Shown here piece after piece: positions 20,528 to 31,325 of a stretch of 64,000 bases of DNA; the first letter of the stretch is position 1; every line of letters starts with the position of its first letter. The DNA comes from Tenrec ecaudatus (lineage: Eukaryota; Chordata; Mammalia; Afrosoricida; Tenrecidae): contig NC_134534.1 in assembly GCF_050624435.1 (NCBI RefSeq), positions 67,355,501 through 67,419,500 of the forward strand, read 5' to 3'. The translations under genes and the position numbers were made by a program. The notes beneath the pieces are model-generated. The model saw only the letters and a list, made by a program, of their open reading frames with translations. It had not been told where the DNA came from and did not search any database.

Positions 20528-22335
20528 ATGGTTACCTTTTTTTTGTTTAGTCATTTTATTGGGGGCTCTTACAATTCTTATCAGAATCCATACATCCATT
20601 GTGTCAAGCACATTTGTACATTTGTACATCATCATTCTCAAAACATTTGCTTTCTACTTGAGCCCTTGATATCAGCTCCTCATTTTCCTCCCCCCTCCCT
20701 GATCCCCCTCCCTCATGAACCCTTAATAATTTATAAATTATTATTATTTTTTCATATTTTACATTGTCCATTGTCTCCATTCACCCACTTTTCTGTTGTC
20801 CATACCCCAGGGAGGAGGTTATATGTAGATCCTTGTAATTGGTTCCCCCTTTCTACCCCACTTTCCCTCCACCTTCCCAGTATCACCGCTCTCACCACTG
20901 GTTCTGAAGGGATCATCTGTCCTGGATTCCCTATGTTTCCAGTTCCTATCTGTACTACTGTATATCCTCTGGTATAGCCAGATGTGTTCGGTAGAATTGG
21001 GATCATGGTAGTGGGGGGAGGAAGCATTTAAGAACTAGTGGAAAGTTGTATGCTTCATAGTTGCTACCCTGAGCCCCCTGACTGGCTCATCTCCTCCCTG
21101 TGACCCTTCTGTAAGGGGTGTCCAGTTGTCTACAGATGGGTTTTGGGTCTCCACTCTACACACACCCTCACTCAAAATGATATGATGTTTTGTTCTTTGA
21201 TGCCTGGTACCCGATCCCTTTGACACCTCATGGTCACACAGGCTGGTGTGCTTCTTCCATGTGGGCTTTGTTGCTTCTGAGCTAGATGGCCACTTATTTT
21301 TCTTCAAGCCTTTAAGACCCCATGTGCTATATCTTTTACTAGTCGGGCACCATAAGCTTTCTTCACCATATTTGCTTATGCACACATTTGTCTTCAGCGA
21401 TCATGTCAGGAAGGTTTGCATCATGGAATGCCAGTTTAATAGAACAAAGTGTTCTTGCATTGAGTACTTGAGTGAGATCCAATGTCCATCTACTGCTTTA
21501 ATATTAAACCTGTAAATATATACATGTAGATCTATTTCCCCACCAACATATATATATATATTTACATATGTACATGCCTGTATTTAGACCGCTATAAATG
21601 CCCTTTGCCTCCTAGTTCTTTCTGTTTCCTTTTACTTTCTTTTTGTCCCACTATCATTCTCAGCCTTCATTTGGGTTTCAGTAATTTCTCTCAGTTACAT
21701 TACCCTTGCTGAATCCCTACCAGGTCTCTCACACCCTCCTTGCCACTTTTTTTGGATCACTTGTTGCTCCCTTGTCCCTGGGTTGGTCAACACCACCTTC
21801 TTACCCCCTTTTCCCCTTCTCCCATGTCTCCCCAGAACCATCAGTCCCATTGTTTTCTCTTCCAGACTGTTCATCCAGCCTATCTTATATTGATAAATCT
21901 GCAGAGATAATAATATGCACCAAAAAATAAGACAAAGCAACCAAAGAGAACACACTGATGACAACAAAAATGAAAACCAATGACCCAGAGAAGAATAAAT
22001 TAATTTAAAGGGAAAAAAAGTTCCAAAAATTAAAAAAGAAAGAAAAACCTGTAAATAGACCAAGGTCTGATTTTTTGACCTGTAGGTGTGTCCTCCAGTC
22101 GAGTCCCATGGGGTGCCACGCTCTGGCCCAGGTCTGTCCTTTGCATTCCTTCAGGAGCTCCTTGCTCTGCTCCCCCTTGGCTCTGCCGCATGCCTTTAGT
22201 GTTTTGCTTCAGGGTCACGAGGTCAGTCCGGGCCAGTCCTGACACTGAGTCTCCAGTGTTGTCCCCCATAGGGCCCTGTGTCAGCGAGGTTATCTTAAAC
22301 CCTCTTCTCCCACATTTTTTCAAGGTTCTTATAGA
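20528..22335 (-). repeat. Afrotherian L1-type 3' UTR, long copy B, antisense
   Basis: Parallels copy A (10565-12560) from the inverted tail 'TTTATTGGGGGCTCTTAC' (20558) through 'GGTTATATGTAGATCC', 'AGCCTTTAAGACCCC', a TA-rich zone at 21549-21561, an A-rich zone 21915-22050 and 'GGGGTGCCACGCTCTGG'. The open frames of up to 155 codons inside it are not conserved between the two copies and are not genes. Confidence 0.65.
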
Positions 22336-22654
22336 CAAAATGTCAGAAGGTTGAGGAGAGTTCCTGCTTCTGTTAGGACAGAGAAGACGTGCGTCTGCTT
22401 AGAGACTGGGGTGAGGAGATCATTAATAAAAAGACTGAAATTACAGAGGAGAGGTTCATGTGTGTTTGTTCCCATCAAATCGTATCTGATATTAGATCAT
22501 AGTCCTAGTTTTCCTGCTTTCAGTATGGTTGCTAACTGGCAGTTTCAAGGGTTGGTCAAAAAAAGGACATTCAAACGATGGAGGCAAAAAAGCACAAGCA
22601 GTTAGAGAAAAAAAAAACTGGTTTTCATCAAAATTGTGTGTGTGTGTGTGTGTA
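22336..22654. other. Unassigned sequence
   Basis: Not recognised. Contains a TG run at 22636-22653. Confidence 0.4.
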
Positions 22655-23425
22655 TTCAATTATACTCAACAACAGAAAGATTAACAACCCAGTTATTTTA
22701 AAATATGCACAAGGACATGAATAAGTTCTCCAAAGAAGCTATACAAATAGACAATGGACACATGAAAATATATTTAATATATTTAGTCATTGATGAAATG
22801 CAAATCAGAGCCACAATAAGATACCACCTCAAATCCATTTGAATGACTATCACCCACAAAAAATGCAACATGAAAACTAGCCATAGTTGTTGAGGATATA
22901 GAAAATAAACACCTTCGGGCAGTGCTGGCAAGAATGCAAAATAAACTGTGCAGGACTGTGGAAAACAATTTGGTAGTTCCTTGAAAAGTTAAACAGAACA
23001 CTACCATATAATTCTCCTGTTCCACTCAAAAGAACTGAGCAGAAATATGAATCATTATATAACAATATTCATGTAACACTGTTATTGCCAAAAAGTAGGC
23101 ACAACCTCCATGTCAATCAGCAGGTGAAGGGATGAACAAGAGGTGCATGCGTACAGAGGGATATTATTCGCCAGGTCTGGTGTCTATAGGGTACTTATGC
23201 CTTGGCACTGATCAAAGGCACCTAACAAATAAAATAGTTTCAAACTAAAAGAAGAAAAAAAAATCCCACAACAAATGGGGCATAACTACCCTACACACAC
23301 CAGGCCATAGAAAGAAGTAGATTTCTAATCCATGCCCCATAGGGTTGAACCTTGATAGCATTAGGCTGAGTGAGCTAAGTCAAACACAAAAGAACTTATA
23401 TTCTATTATTTTCCTGGTGCAGCAC
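22655..23425 (+). repeat. Old eutherian L1 3' ORF2 and start of 3' UTR, sense
   Basis: 'AAGGACATGAATAAGTTCTC', 'AAAGAAGCTATACAAATAGA', 'GAAATGCAAATCAGAGCCAC', 'AAGATACCACCTCAAATCC' and 'CTTTGATAGCATTAGGCTGAGTGA'-type text (shortened) follow the canonical L1M order. Frames are closed by many stops. Confidence 0.88.
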
Positions 23426-23429
23426 CTTG

Positions 23430-24765
23430 TTTAATTTCTGATGCTGCTTCCATGGGTGATGATAGATGCAAGTAAAAAATGAATATTGGACTAAAATCTT
23501 TTCTCCATTCATCAACATGATGTAGTTTATTGGTCAGTTGTCAGACTTTTTATTTCCTTTATGCTGAAATATAATGCATACTTGGCAAATATAATGTAGA
23601 CTTGGCAAAAGGATACTCCTTGACCTACCCCTTTCCTGATTTTAAATTACTCAGCATCACCTAGTCCCGTTGAAACGCCTGTCTCTAAGTCTATGTACTG
23701 GTTCCACATAAGCACAGTTAAATGTTATGAGATTCCCAATGGTCTCTCAATATTCTATGATCCACATAGTTGAATGTCTTTGCATAGTTAACCAAGTATA
23801 GGTAAAATATTTTCTGTGTTCAACCAACATCTCTTTGACATCAGCTATTATCGTCTTCATTTCATGTACGCTTCTGAATCTGACTTGAAGTCAGATTTCT
23901 ACCCATTTCCTGTTGATATACTGCTGCAAATATTTTTAATTATTTCAACAAAAATGTTATGTGTATGTGATATTAGTGGTACCATTCAATAATATCTGCT
24001 TCCTGTTTGATCACCTTTCTGTGTAAGGTGACCAGATTTTAACATTGGTAAAGTGGAACACCATTGATAAAACTCATATCCTGGTGAAATAGCCACATGG
24101 CAGTCGAAAGCCATATGCTCTAGCTTGTCATTCATTCTTTCCAAAAATCGGGACTTTTTAAAAATGCCACGGGGCACAGGACAGTTTAAAATCAGGACTG
24201 TCCTGCCCAAAGCGGGACATCTGGTCACCTTAGAACCGGCATGTGTGTGGATATAGCTTCTAATCAGTTTTCCGAATGGTTGTCATCCAAATTTCTTGGC
24301 ATGGGCATGTGAGTAGCTCATTTGTCTTAACATTTTAATTGGTGCATCTCAATTCCTGGATCCTTGTTTATGGACAATACTTTTAGTGTAGATTGGACTT
24401 TTTCCTTCAATACCATGTTTTTAATTTTATATTGCCTTCTGAAGTGATTGAAAGTTGACCAGTACTTTTGATAGAGTGACTCTATTTCTTTTTACCCTTT
24501 TGATGCTTCTTGTATCAGTCAATATTTTGTACATATAACCCATTAATATTGAACTCCAGGTTTGAATTTTTGTCTTCAGTTCCTTCAACTTACTTTTTAA
24601 AACTCCAAGTCCGTACCCTTCACTATAATAATGTAGTTTGCCTCATCAAACTGCCCTTTGACACCTTCTTATCTTTCAGTCATCTTTTTTCCCCATTTAC
24701 TTTACAGGAGCAAGTTTCAGAAGTTTTGGAGTATTTTCTGGTCCCCACTAGAGGGCCATGCTGTT
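23430..24765 (-). repeat. RTE/BovB-type LINE, RT region, antisense, hosting a TIR element
   Basis: The minus strand runs from before the RT fingers to beyond the catalytic region. 'GATGCTGCTTCCATGGGTGA' (23441) and 'CCTGTTGATATACTGCTGCA' (23910) are the inverse of sense-copy segments. It is interrupted at 24024-24232 by a small DNA transposon and resumes at 24233. Confidence 0.75.
24026..24230. mobile_element. Small TIR DNA element with TA target duplication
   Basis: 205 bp bounded by perfect 12-bp inverted repeats AGGTGACCAGAT and ATCTGGTCACCT, flanked by TA at 24024-24025 and 24231-24232. The TA duplication suggests a Tc1/mariner-type nonautonomous element. It contains GGGACAT and GGACAGT motifs near the right end. 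I do not recall the family name with certainty. Confidence 0.85.
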
Positions 24766-24770
24766 GGTGG

Positions 24771-24985
24771 TGGTGGTAGCTATTGACTTAGCTCTCAGCT
24801 TATGGCTTCCCATACACAGGGGAATCAAGACATTTTGATCCACAAGGTTTTCATTGGCTGATTTTCAATGTCGATCTCTAGGCCTTTCTTCCCAGTTCAT
24901 CTTAGTCTGAAACCTCTGCTGAAATGTGTTCCACATCAAAGCAACACGTAGCCTCCGTGCTCTGCTCTTGGGATGTGTATGGCAC
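24771..24985 (-). repeat. Second afrotherian SINE-type repeat, antisense
   Basis: 'GGTTTTCATTGGCTGATTTT', then 'AGGCCTTTCTTCCCAGTTCA' and 'AGTCTGAAACCTCTGCTGAA' are the inverse of the block at 29540-29640. Distinct from the common AfroSINE body. Diverged. Confidence 0.55.
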
Positions 24986-25300
24986 CCCCACAATTGTTGC
25001 TGTGGTTGAGTCCATTCTTCTTGCCAATGCGTTCGTCTCATTGAGGACCTTCTTTTTTTGTTGACCCTTTACGTTGCCAATTTTGATGTTCTTTACCAGG
25101 GACTGACCGCTCTTGATAACATGGTAAAGTATGTGAGACATCATCTTACAATTCTTGCTTCTAAGGTGAATTCTGGCTGTGCTTCCTCCAAGGCAGATTT
25201 CTTTCTTCGTCTGACTGCCTGTGCTATTTTCAGTGTGGAAGGAGAGAATTATGCTACTGAAACTCTATTGTCTCCGACCATAATAGCATGGGTTTTGTGT
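24986..25300 (-). repeat. RTE/BovB-type LINE 3' region, antisense
   Basis: 'TCTCATTGAGGACCTTCTTT', 'TTACCAGGGACTGACCGCTC', 'AGTATGTGAGACATCATC' and 'CTTCCTCCAAGGCAGATTTC' match the order at 59400-59570. Confidence 0.7.
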
Positions 25301-25659
25301 ATAGGAAGGAATACCATTTCAAATACAACTATTGCATTCGAATGTATAGCTGCTCATCCCAATTTTAAACTTAAAAGTCAATTTTATTTTACTTACAGAT
25401 CTGTTTTTTCACAAAATAACAAATATTTTCACTTATTTGATTGATACTTAATAATTTTAGTAGTTAGACCTTTAATTAAAAATTAGCTCCAATAACTCAA
25501 ATTTCTTTATCTATTTCAAAAATGCTTAAAAATGTATAATATCAGAATGTAATAAAGGTTTTCAGAATCCTCAAAAGTGAACAAAGAATATACAGAGTAA
25601 CTCAATAATTATAAAATATATCCTCATCGGTCCTAAAACATAAGAGTATTAATAATAAT
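25301..25659. other. AT-rich unassigned sequence
   Basis: Nothing recognised. Confidence 0.5.
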
Positions 25660-25885
25660 GTTTTGATACAATAATAATTTACAATTTATCAAAGGCTTCA
25701 AAGAGTGGGAGGGCGGGAGAGGGAGGGAAAAAAAAGCTGATTCCAAGGGCTCATGTAGAAAGACAATGTCTTGAAAATGATGACGGCAACATATGTACAA
25801 ATGTGCTTGATACATGGGTGAATGGATTGCTGTAAGAGCTGTGAGAGCCCCCAATAAAATGATTTATTAATTTTTTTAAAATTTG
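25660..25885 (+). repeat. Afrotherian L1-type 3' end, sense
   Basis: 'ATGATGACGGCAACATATGT', 'GAGCCCCCAATAAAATGATT' and a T/A-rich end. The only sense copy of the first subfamily; it shows the AATAAA polyadenylation signal directly before the tail. Confidence 0.8.
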
Positions 25886-25904
25886 ACCTAATGGCACTGA
25901 GTGA

Positions 25905-26050
25905 GTGAGGTCTCAACTTAAATGGCCTCTTTTCCAATAAGCCTTCCTTGCCTAGCTAAAATGCCACCCACCTCACCTCCTTGTTCCTCTCTGCCATAAT
26001 TTACCTTAAAATTCATCTTGGTACTTTTCATAAGTAGTGAACATGCACGC
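25905..26050. repeat. Possible L2 fragment
   Basis: 'CCTTCCTTGCCTAGCTAAAA' with following CACCTCC and TACTTTTCATAAG text resembles an L2 block ('GGCCTTCCCTGACCACCC...'). Weak. Confidence 0.3.
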
Positions 26051-26452
26051 ATAAACACTTGAACAGGAACTTGTTAATCTTAATCAAAACCACAAGTATA
26101 TAACATAAAATACCAAATGTGCAGAGAGGCATCTTTCTCTCATCTTCATTTCTTACTACTCCAAAACTACTTTTAGCTGTTCAGCTAAATTGTCTGTCAG
26201 ACTACTTACTTGTAAGTTTCTTAAAAATTTAAATGATCTATTGACATTCTTCTGTGGGAGATGATGATTGGTCTCTTTCTTATAACTCCTGCCCAACATA
26301 GACCTATGCTTGCTGTCCATCTTGCCATCCTATGAATTTGGCTATTTTTCATTTTTCTTACATTTATGCCGTTGCATTCTTTATTTGGACATAGGTTCTC
26401 TGTAGTGTGCACGCATTTTGGGTTCTGACTAATCACCAATTTCCACGTAATG
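26051..26452. other. Unassigned sequence
   Basis: No gene or named repeat recognised. Confidence 0.45.
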
Positions 26453-27010
26453 GTGGTGTTTGTTGCCCTTGATTGGGCTGTAATTCATGGCGACTTTAGG
26501 CACAACAGAGCAAAATGACACATGGCCCAACCCTACTCCAGCTTCATGATCACTGGTATGTTTGAGTCCATTGTTTTGCTTACTGTATGAATCTATTTCA
26601 TTTAGGGTTTCCCTCCTTTTTCTTAACCTTCTATTGTACCAAGCATGATGTCTTTACTTTGTACTTGATCTTCTATCCTGATTACATGTCCAAAAGAAGT
26701 GAACCGAAGGCTCACCATTCTCACTTATAAGGAGCATCTTGGTTGTACGTCTTTAAGGCTAACTTGTTCATCCTTTGGGAAATCCACAGGCGAGTCAATC
26801 TTATTTTCCAATGCCATCAAACCCATCCATCTTCCTATTGTCTTCCTGTCACTGTCCATCTTTTACATGCATATAAAGAAGTTGATGAGATCATAGGGTG
26901 GGTCTAAGACATTATTCATCAATTTGACCTCTTTCCTGTTTGACACATTAAAAAGATCTTTTGAAGCAATTGCCAATGCATTGCATCATCTGATGTATTT
27001 GGTCCCATAT
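26453..27010 (-). repeat. RTE/BovB-type LINE 3' end, antisense
   Basis: 'ACCAAGCATGATGTCTTTAC', 'ATCCTGATTACATGTCCAAA', 'TATAAGGAGCATCTTGGTTG' and 'TTTACATGCATATAAAG' match the order at 59445-59690. Confidence 0.75.
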
Positions 27011-27439
27011 TATCACCTAATCTCCAACTCTCCCTTCAATATTCAGATTAAACTATTGTGATGAAAACTTTGTACCACCAGGCCTGATGCATAGCTAGAA
27101 TCTCAGACTGTCTCTTTACCATCGGTTGTGCCAGCACTTGTTTTATTGGTCCTCTTATTTGAGTTACTTATTGCATACAATTGAGTAGTCCCTTATATTT
27201 GGTGGAACACATTATCTATTATCTCCCTAATAAAAGCAATACTTGGGAAGTAAAAATATTTTTATCAAACATACAATTAAGTTGCATTGATAATTCCTCT
27301 CAATTGGAGGGCAATAATTGGAAGAAAATAGGCAGTGTCAATAGTTGGAAATAATGGTCTTGGTGAAAACATGATAGAATTTTGAAAGACTAATAACATC
27401 TTAATTTCAAATACCTTTTTCCAACCACATGTAGAAAGA
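27011..27439. other. Unassigned sequence
   Basis: AT-rich; nothing recognised. Confidence 0.45.
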
Positions 27440-28385
27440 AAAAAAATTAAGGCTCAATTTTCAATATTGAAGGATTCTGTGTCCAAAATACTAAAGGATA
27501 CAAGAAACATCAAAAGGACATGGAAGGCATACAAAGACCCACGGTGCCAAAAAAGAGCCCAGTAGTACTGGAGGATGAAGTCAAACTGCACTGAAGACGT
27601 TAACAAAACAGAAGGCCCCAGGGATTGACGGGATGCTCATGCATGTGTTTCAACAAGCTTATGAAGTACTGGAAGCATTCCCATATGAATGTCATGAAAT
27701 GTGGAAGACATCTAGCTGACCAAGTGACGGGAAGAGGTCCATATTTGTTCCCATTCCAAAGAAAGGTGATCCATCAGAATGTGGAAATTATCAAGCAATA
27801 TCATTAATATCACATGGAATTTCAATTTAAAGATAATTAAATAAATGGCCACAGCAGTAGATTGATGGAGAGCTGCCAGAAATTCAAACCAGACTCAGAA
27901 GAGGACGTGACATAAAGAGTCTCTTTGCTGACGTGAGTTGGATCCGGGCTGGAAGCAGAAACATCAGAAAGATGTTCACTTGTGTTGTATTGAACGTGTA
28001 AAGGCACTCACTGTGTGGATCAGAGAGAACTCTGGCTCATGCTGACTAGAATGGGAACTCCAGAACACGTGTACGTGGACAACAAGGCAGAGTCTTGAGC
28101 GGAACATGAGCATACTGAATGGTTCACCTATGGATTCAATTTGTATGCTGAGCAAATAATCAGAAAAGCTGAGATCCATGAAGAAGAACTCATCATCAGG
28201 GTTGGAGGAAGGCTTCTAAACCACCCGGTATGTGAATGACAGACCCTTGCTTGCTGAAAGTGAGGAGGACTTGAAGCCTCTGCTGATGAAGATCAAGGAC
28301 GACAGCCTTCAGGACAGATTAGAACCCAAGGTAAAGAAGCCAGTACCTTTACAACTAGACTGATATTCAACATCATGAAAGAGAG
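27440..28385 (+). repeat. RTE/BovB-type LINE, reverse-transcriptase region, sense
   Basis: Order of segments: 'GGCCCCAGGGATTGACGGGA' (27615), 'CCATTCCAAAGAAAGGTGAT' (27751, RT fingers), 'TCAGAAGAGGACGTGACATA' (27895), 'ACTTGTGTTGTATTGAACG' (27979), 'GGTTGGAGGAAGGCTTCTAA' (28200) and 'CTTGCTGAAAGTGAGGAGGA' (28248). The catalytic YADD-type codons have decayed to TATGTGAATGAC (28230-28241). It lies in opposite orientation to the preceding RTE copy. Confidence 0.8.
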
Positions 28386-28894
28386 AGAGGAGTAAGGTGA
28401 GGGGGAGGCAATTTCAATAGTCAATCTGAAAATGTTTTAACCCACCTGTTTCCAATATGGCTTCCTTCTGCCCTCAGCATGGGCCAAGGGTTTCTAGGCT
28501 ACCCCTTGTTTTACAGGCTGTGTAGACTGGGTGAGAGGGTCTTGCTGACCCAGGCCCACGCGTGGGGTCTTGCTTTTGCTTCCATGTTTATAAGGAACCT
28601 GATTCTTCCAACTCCTGAGAATCAGAGGCCTCACTGATACTTGCATTGCTTACTTGCTTCCCTCAGGGCCTGGTTTGGACTCATTTGCCAAGATCTGCTA
28701 AATTGGTTATTAATGGTCTGCCTGTTTTTTCAGTTCAGAAATTTGTGACTTTTAAAAATACCTGACCTCTTTGTCCTTGAGGTTTTATGCTTTAAAAAAA
28801 GAAAGGCTAGGAAGAAATGCATGCCTCCAGTCTGTCTTGCATTTTACTTCCTTCGTTAGAGGCGCAACCAGCACCTGCCACATGATGTTGTAGT
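28386..28894. other. Unassigned sequence
   Basis: No gene or repeat recognised. Confidence 0.45.
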
Positions 28895-28990
28895 CGTTTG
28901 GTTGCTGTCTAGTTGATTCTGACTCACTGTGACCTCATGTGTGCAGAATAAATTGTTCCATTTATATATGATATGTACTTGCCAAGCGAC
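28895..28990 (-). repeat. AfroSINE or RTE tail fragment, antisense
   Basis: 'CTGTCTAGTTGATTCTGACT' followed by CACTGTGACC is the inverted tail shared by AfroSINE and RTE; too short to decide. Confidence 0.55.
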
Positions 28991-29058
28991 TTACTAATTA
29001 CTGGCCAACAGAAGAATTTATTTTCTTGGTTAGATTACAGGATTGAATTAGTCTAAAA

Positions 29059-29253
29059 TAGTGGTTCTCAACTTTCCTACTGCTGCAACCCTTTAATACA
29101 GTTCCCCATGTTGTGGTGATCCCCCTTCAACCATAAAATGATTTTGTTGCTACTTCATCACTGTAATTTTGCTACTGTTATGAATCGGGCAACCCCTGTG
29201 AAAGGGTCGTTCGACCCCAAAAGAGGTCATGACCCACAGGTTGAGAAGCACTG
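29059..29253 (-). mobile_element. SPIN-like nonautonomous hAT transposon, copy 2
   Basis: 195 bp from TAGTGGTTCTCAACTTTCC to GGTTGAGAAGCACTG. It is flanked by a perfect 8-bp target duplication GTCTAAAA (29051-29058 and 29254-29261), close to the NTCTAGAN preference known for SPIN. The inverted repeats are well preserved. Confidence 0.95.
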
Positions 29254-29439
29254 GTCTAAAAGGATCACAGAAAATGACAGAGTTGCAGATACATGTGTAA
29301 TGAAAGATTTGGTAAAGGTAGGAGACTAAGTGGACATTTTAGTAATACCTTCATTCTATGGTGCAACTTTGAAAACATCTTTTTTTACATTTAAATGGGA
29401 AGATGTAAACCAATGTCAAATGAGTAGAGGATTCAGGTA

Positions 29440-29660
29440 CGATTATCTGGCAATTTGTAGTACCGTGCTGGCTTGCCTGTTGCTGTAAGGCAAGTGTCTG
29501 TGACGTGGTAACTGCAAGGATCAGCGGGGTTGGCCATGGCAAACAATTTCAAGGGCATTTCCAGACTAAGGCAGGTTAAGAAGAAAGACCTGCGGATCTA
29601 GTTCTGAAAATTAAACCATGAAAACCCTACAACTCACAATGGAATCATTTTCATCCTCTA
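29440..29660 (+). repeat. Second afrotherian SINE-type repeat, sense
   Basis: 'GCATTTCCAGACTAAGGCAG' (29556), 'AAGAAAGACCTGCGGATCTA' (29581) and 'AAACCATGAAAACCCTACAA' (29612) are the inverse of the 24771-24985 copy. Confidence 0.55.
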
Positions 29661-29819
29661 CGCTGCTGGAAGATGAGTTCCCTGTAGTAGTAGACTCAGA
29701 GCTGGCACGATCACAAAGACGGTGCAACAGTAACTCAGCGACAAAGAAGAGCAGCCTACTGGATATCACTAAAGCAGAGTGGGATGTGTTTGTTGTTGTT
29801 CTGTAGTTGTTGTTTGGGG

Positions 29820-30655
29820 AGTGTTTGCATTTTTTACTGAGACTAACATTTCTTAACAGTTTTACTGACATGATTCACATTCCATGCTATTTGATGGCTC
29901 CATCATCTTCAGAAGAGTTGTGCAATCATTACCACAATCAACTGGAGAACATCTTTCTTGTACTAATTGTTATTAGCTGTCCACTTTCTCCCAACCTCCC
30001 TGCCATACCTCCAAGAAATCATCAATCCAGTTGTTAATCTATAGATTTACCTAACCTGGACTTCATAGACAGAAAAAAATATTTTTAAAAACAAACAAAA
30101 CAGCAAAAAACAACAAACATAACACAATAAAACAGAAGAAAAACCTCAATCAAAAAGAAAGCAGAAGACAATAAACATTAGGACACATTTCCAATGGGTC
30201 AAAGCGGAGATCACTGATATTGTTGAATGTTGACTTAGCTACATCTACAATGATCTGCTCACATTCCAAGTCTTTGGGTAGCTGGGATCACTGGAAGCTA
30301 ATCCATGTGGGGACGCTGCACATGGATTTTGGGCTTTCACTGGTACCCATAACTTACCGCAAAATGGGTGCTCAGAATTTAAGCTCTAATACCATCCCCT
30401 TTTCAGAGTGTGGATTTTATTATTTATAATCCTTGATCTAAGAACAATTAGTTCTTTTGACATGGCCCTACTAGATACTTGTCTTCATGAAGAGAGCACT
30501 GAAGATATGGATGCTGGAGAAAAACGTGGTGGAAAAGTCAGATGGTGTCCGGCTATCAGAAAGAATAGCATCTGAGATCTTAAAGGCTTGTCTTAAAACA
30601 AACCGCCGACTAAGTGAGGTGTCAGCAAAGTCTCCATGGCGCCACAGGAGCCCGA
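29820..30655. repeat. Afrotherian L1-type 3' UTR with 5' inversion
   Basis: 29820-30437 reads antisense ('TTTGGGCTTTCACTGGTACC', 'GTGTGGATTTTATTATTTAT'). From about 30438 to 30655 the order switches to sense ('TAGCATCTGAGATCTTAAAG' at 30567). The switch inside one subfamily is the 5' inversion expected from twin-primed L1 insertion. Confidence 0.6.
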
Positions 30656-31042
30656 GTCCTAACTTTTTAACCCATTTTCCTGTCCTCTTCAAACATATCA
30701 TGTGATCAGTGATTTCAGATCTGTTCCATTTTTCCCTTGTAGTTTTGTATCCTTTACAGTTCAGATAGCAAATTCCTAGTACAGTGTCAGTGACCCAATT
30801 TTGTTTCTTAAACTTTCATCTATGTGACCATGAGACTGAAATGAACTCTCCTCAAATGATACTACCCTAGCCAGTTCAACCTTAGCGTTTCAGAGGATGG
30901 AGGAATATAAAAATTTGTAAGGAAAATAAAATGGAAAAAAGGGGAACCAGGGAATATTTGGAAAAAAATGTTCTATCAGACATCAGGCCCATATTTCACC
31001 AAGTATCTCGGTGTTCATGGAACAATTAATTTCAAAACACAT
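30656..31042. other. Unassigned sequence
   Basis: Nothing recognised. Confidence 0.45.
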
Positions 31043-31325
31043 GTGTATTGAGCACCTACTATGGTTTCAAGCTTTGCTCCTTCCATGGCACTTAATTGAA
31101 TACATTTGAAATTCTGTTTTCTGTTGCCGCATTACTGTTCATGTGATCATAACTACAATCTTAATATTTTTATTCCCATGACATTTTGGTACCGTGTGTA
31201 ACCTTCCCACATCCAGTTTATAGATTATAAATTAAGAGGAAAAATTACACAATAACAAAGGTCAGAAGGAAAGCCATGGCTGAAACCAGAATTGACGTGA
31301 AGCTCCAGAGTGTCTGTTTTCATTC
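31043..31325 (-). repeat. MIR SINE, antisense
   Basis: 'GTATTGAGCACCTACTATGG' (31045) at one end and, in order, a TTTATAGATTATAAATTAAG block and 'GAAACCAGAATTGACGTGAA' (31283), matching inverse MIR. Confidence 0.65.

Noticed and set aside
20510..20977. 155-codon open frame on the + strand
   Set aside because: Lies in the antisense L1-type 3' UTR copy B; the matching region of copy A does not keep the frame.
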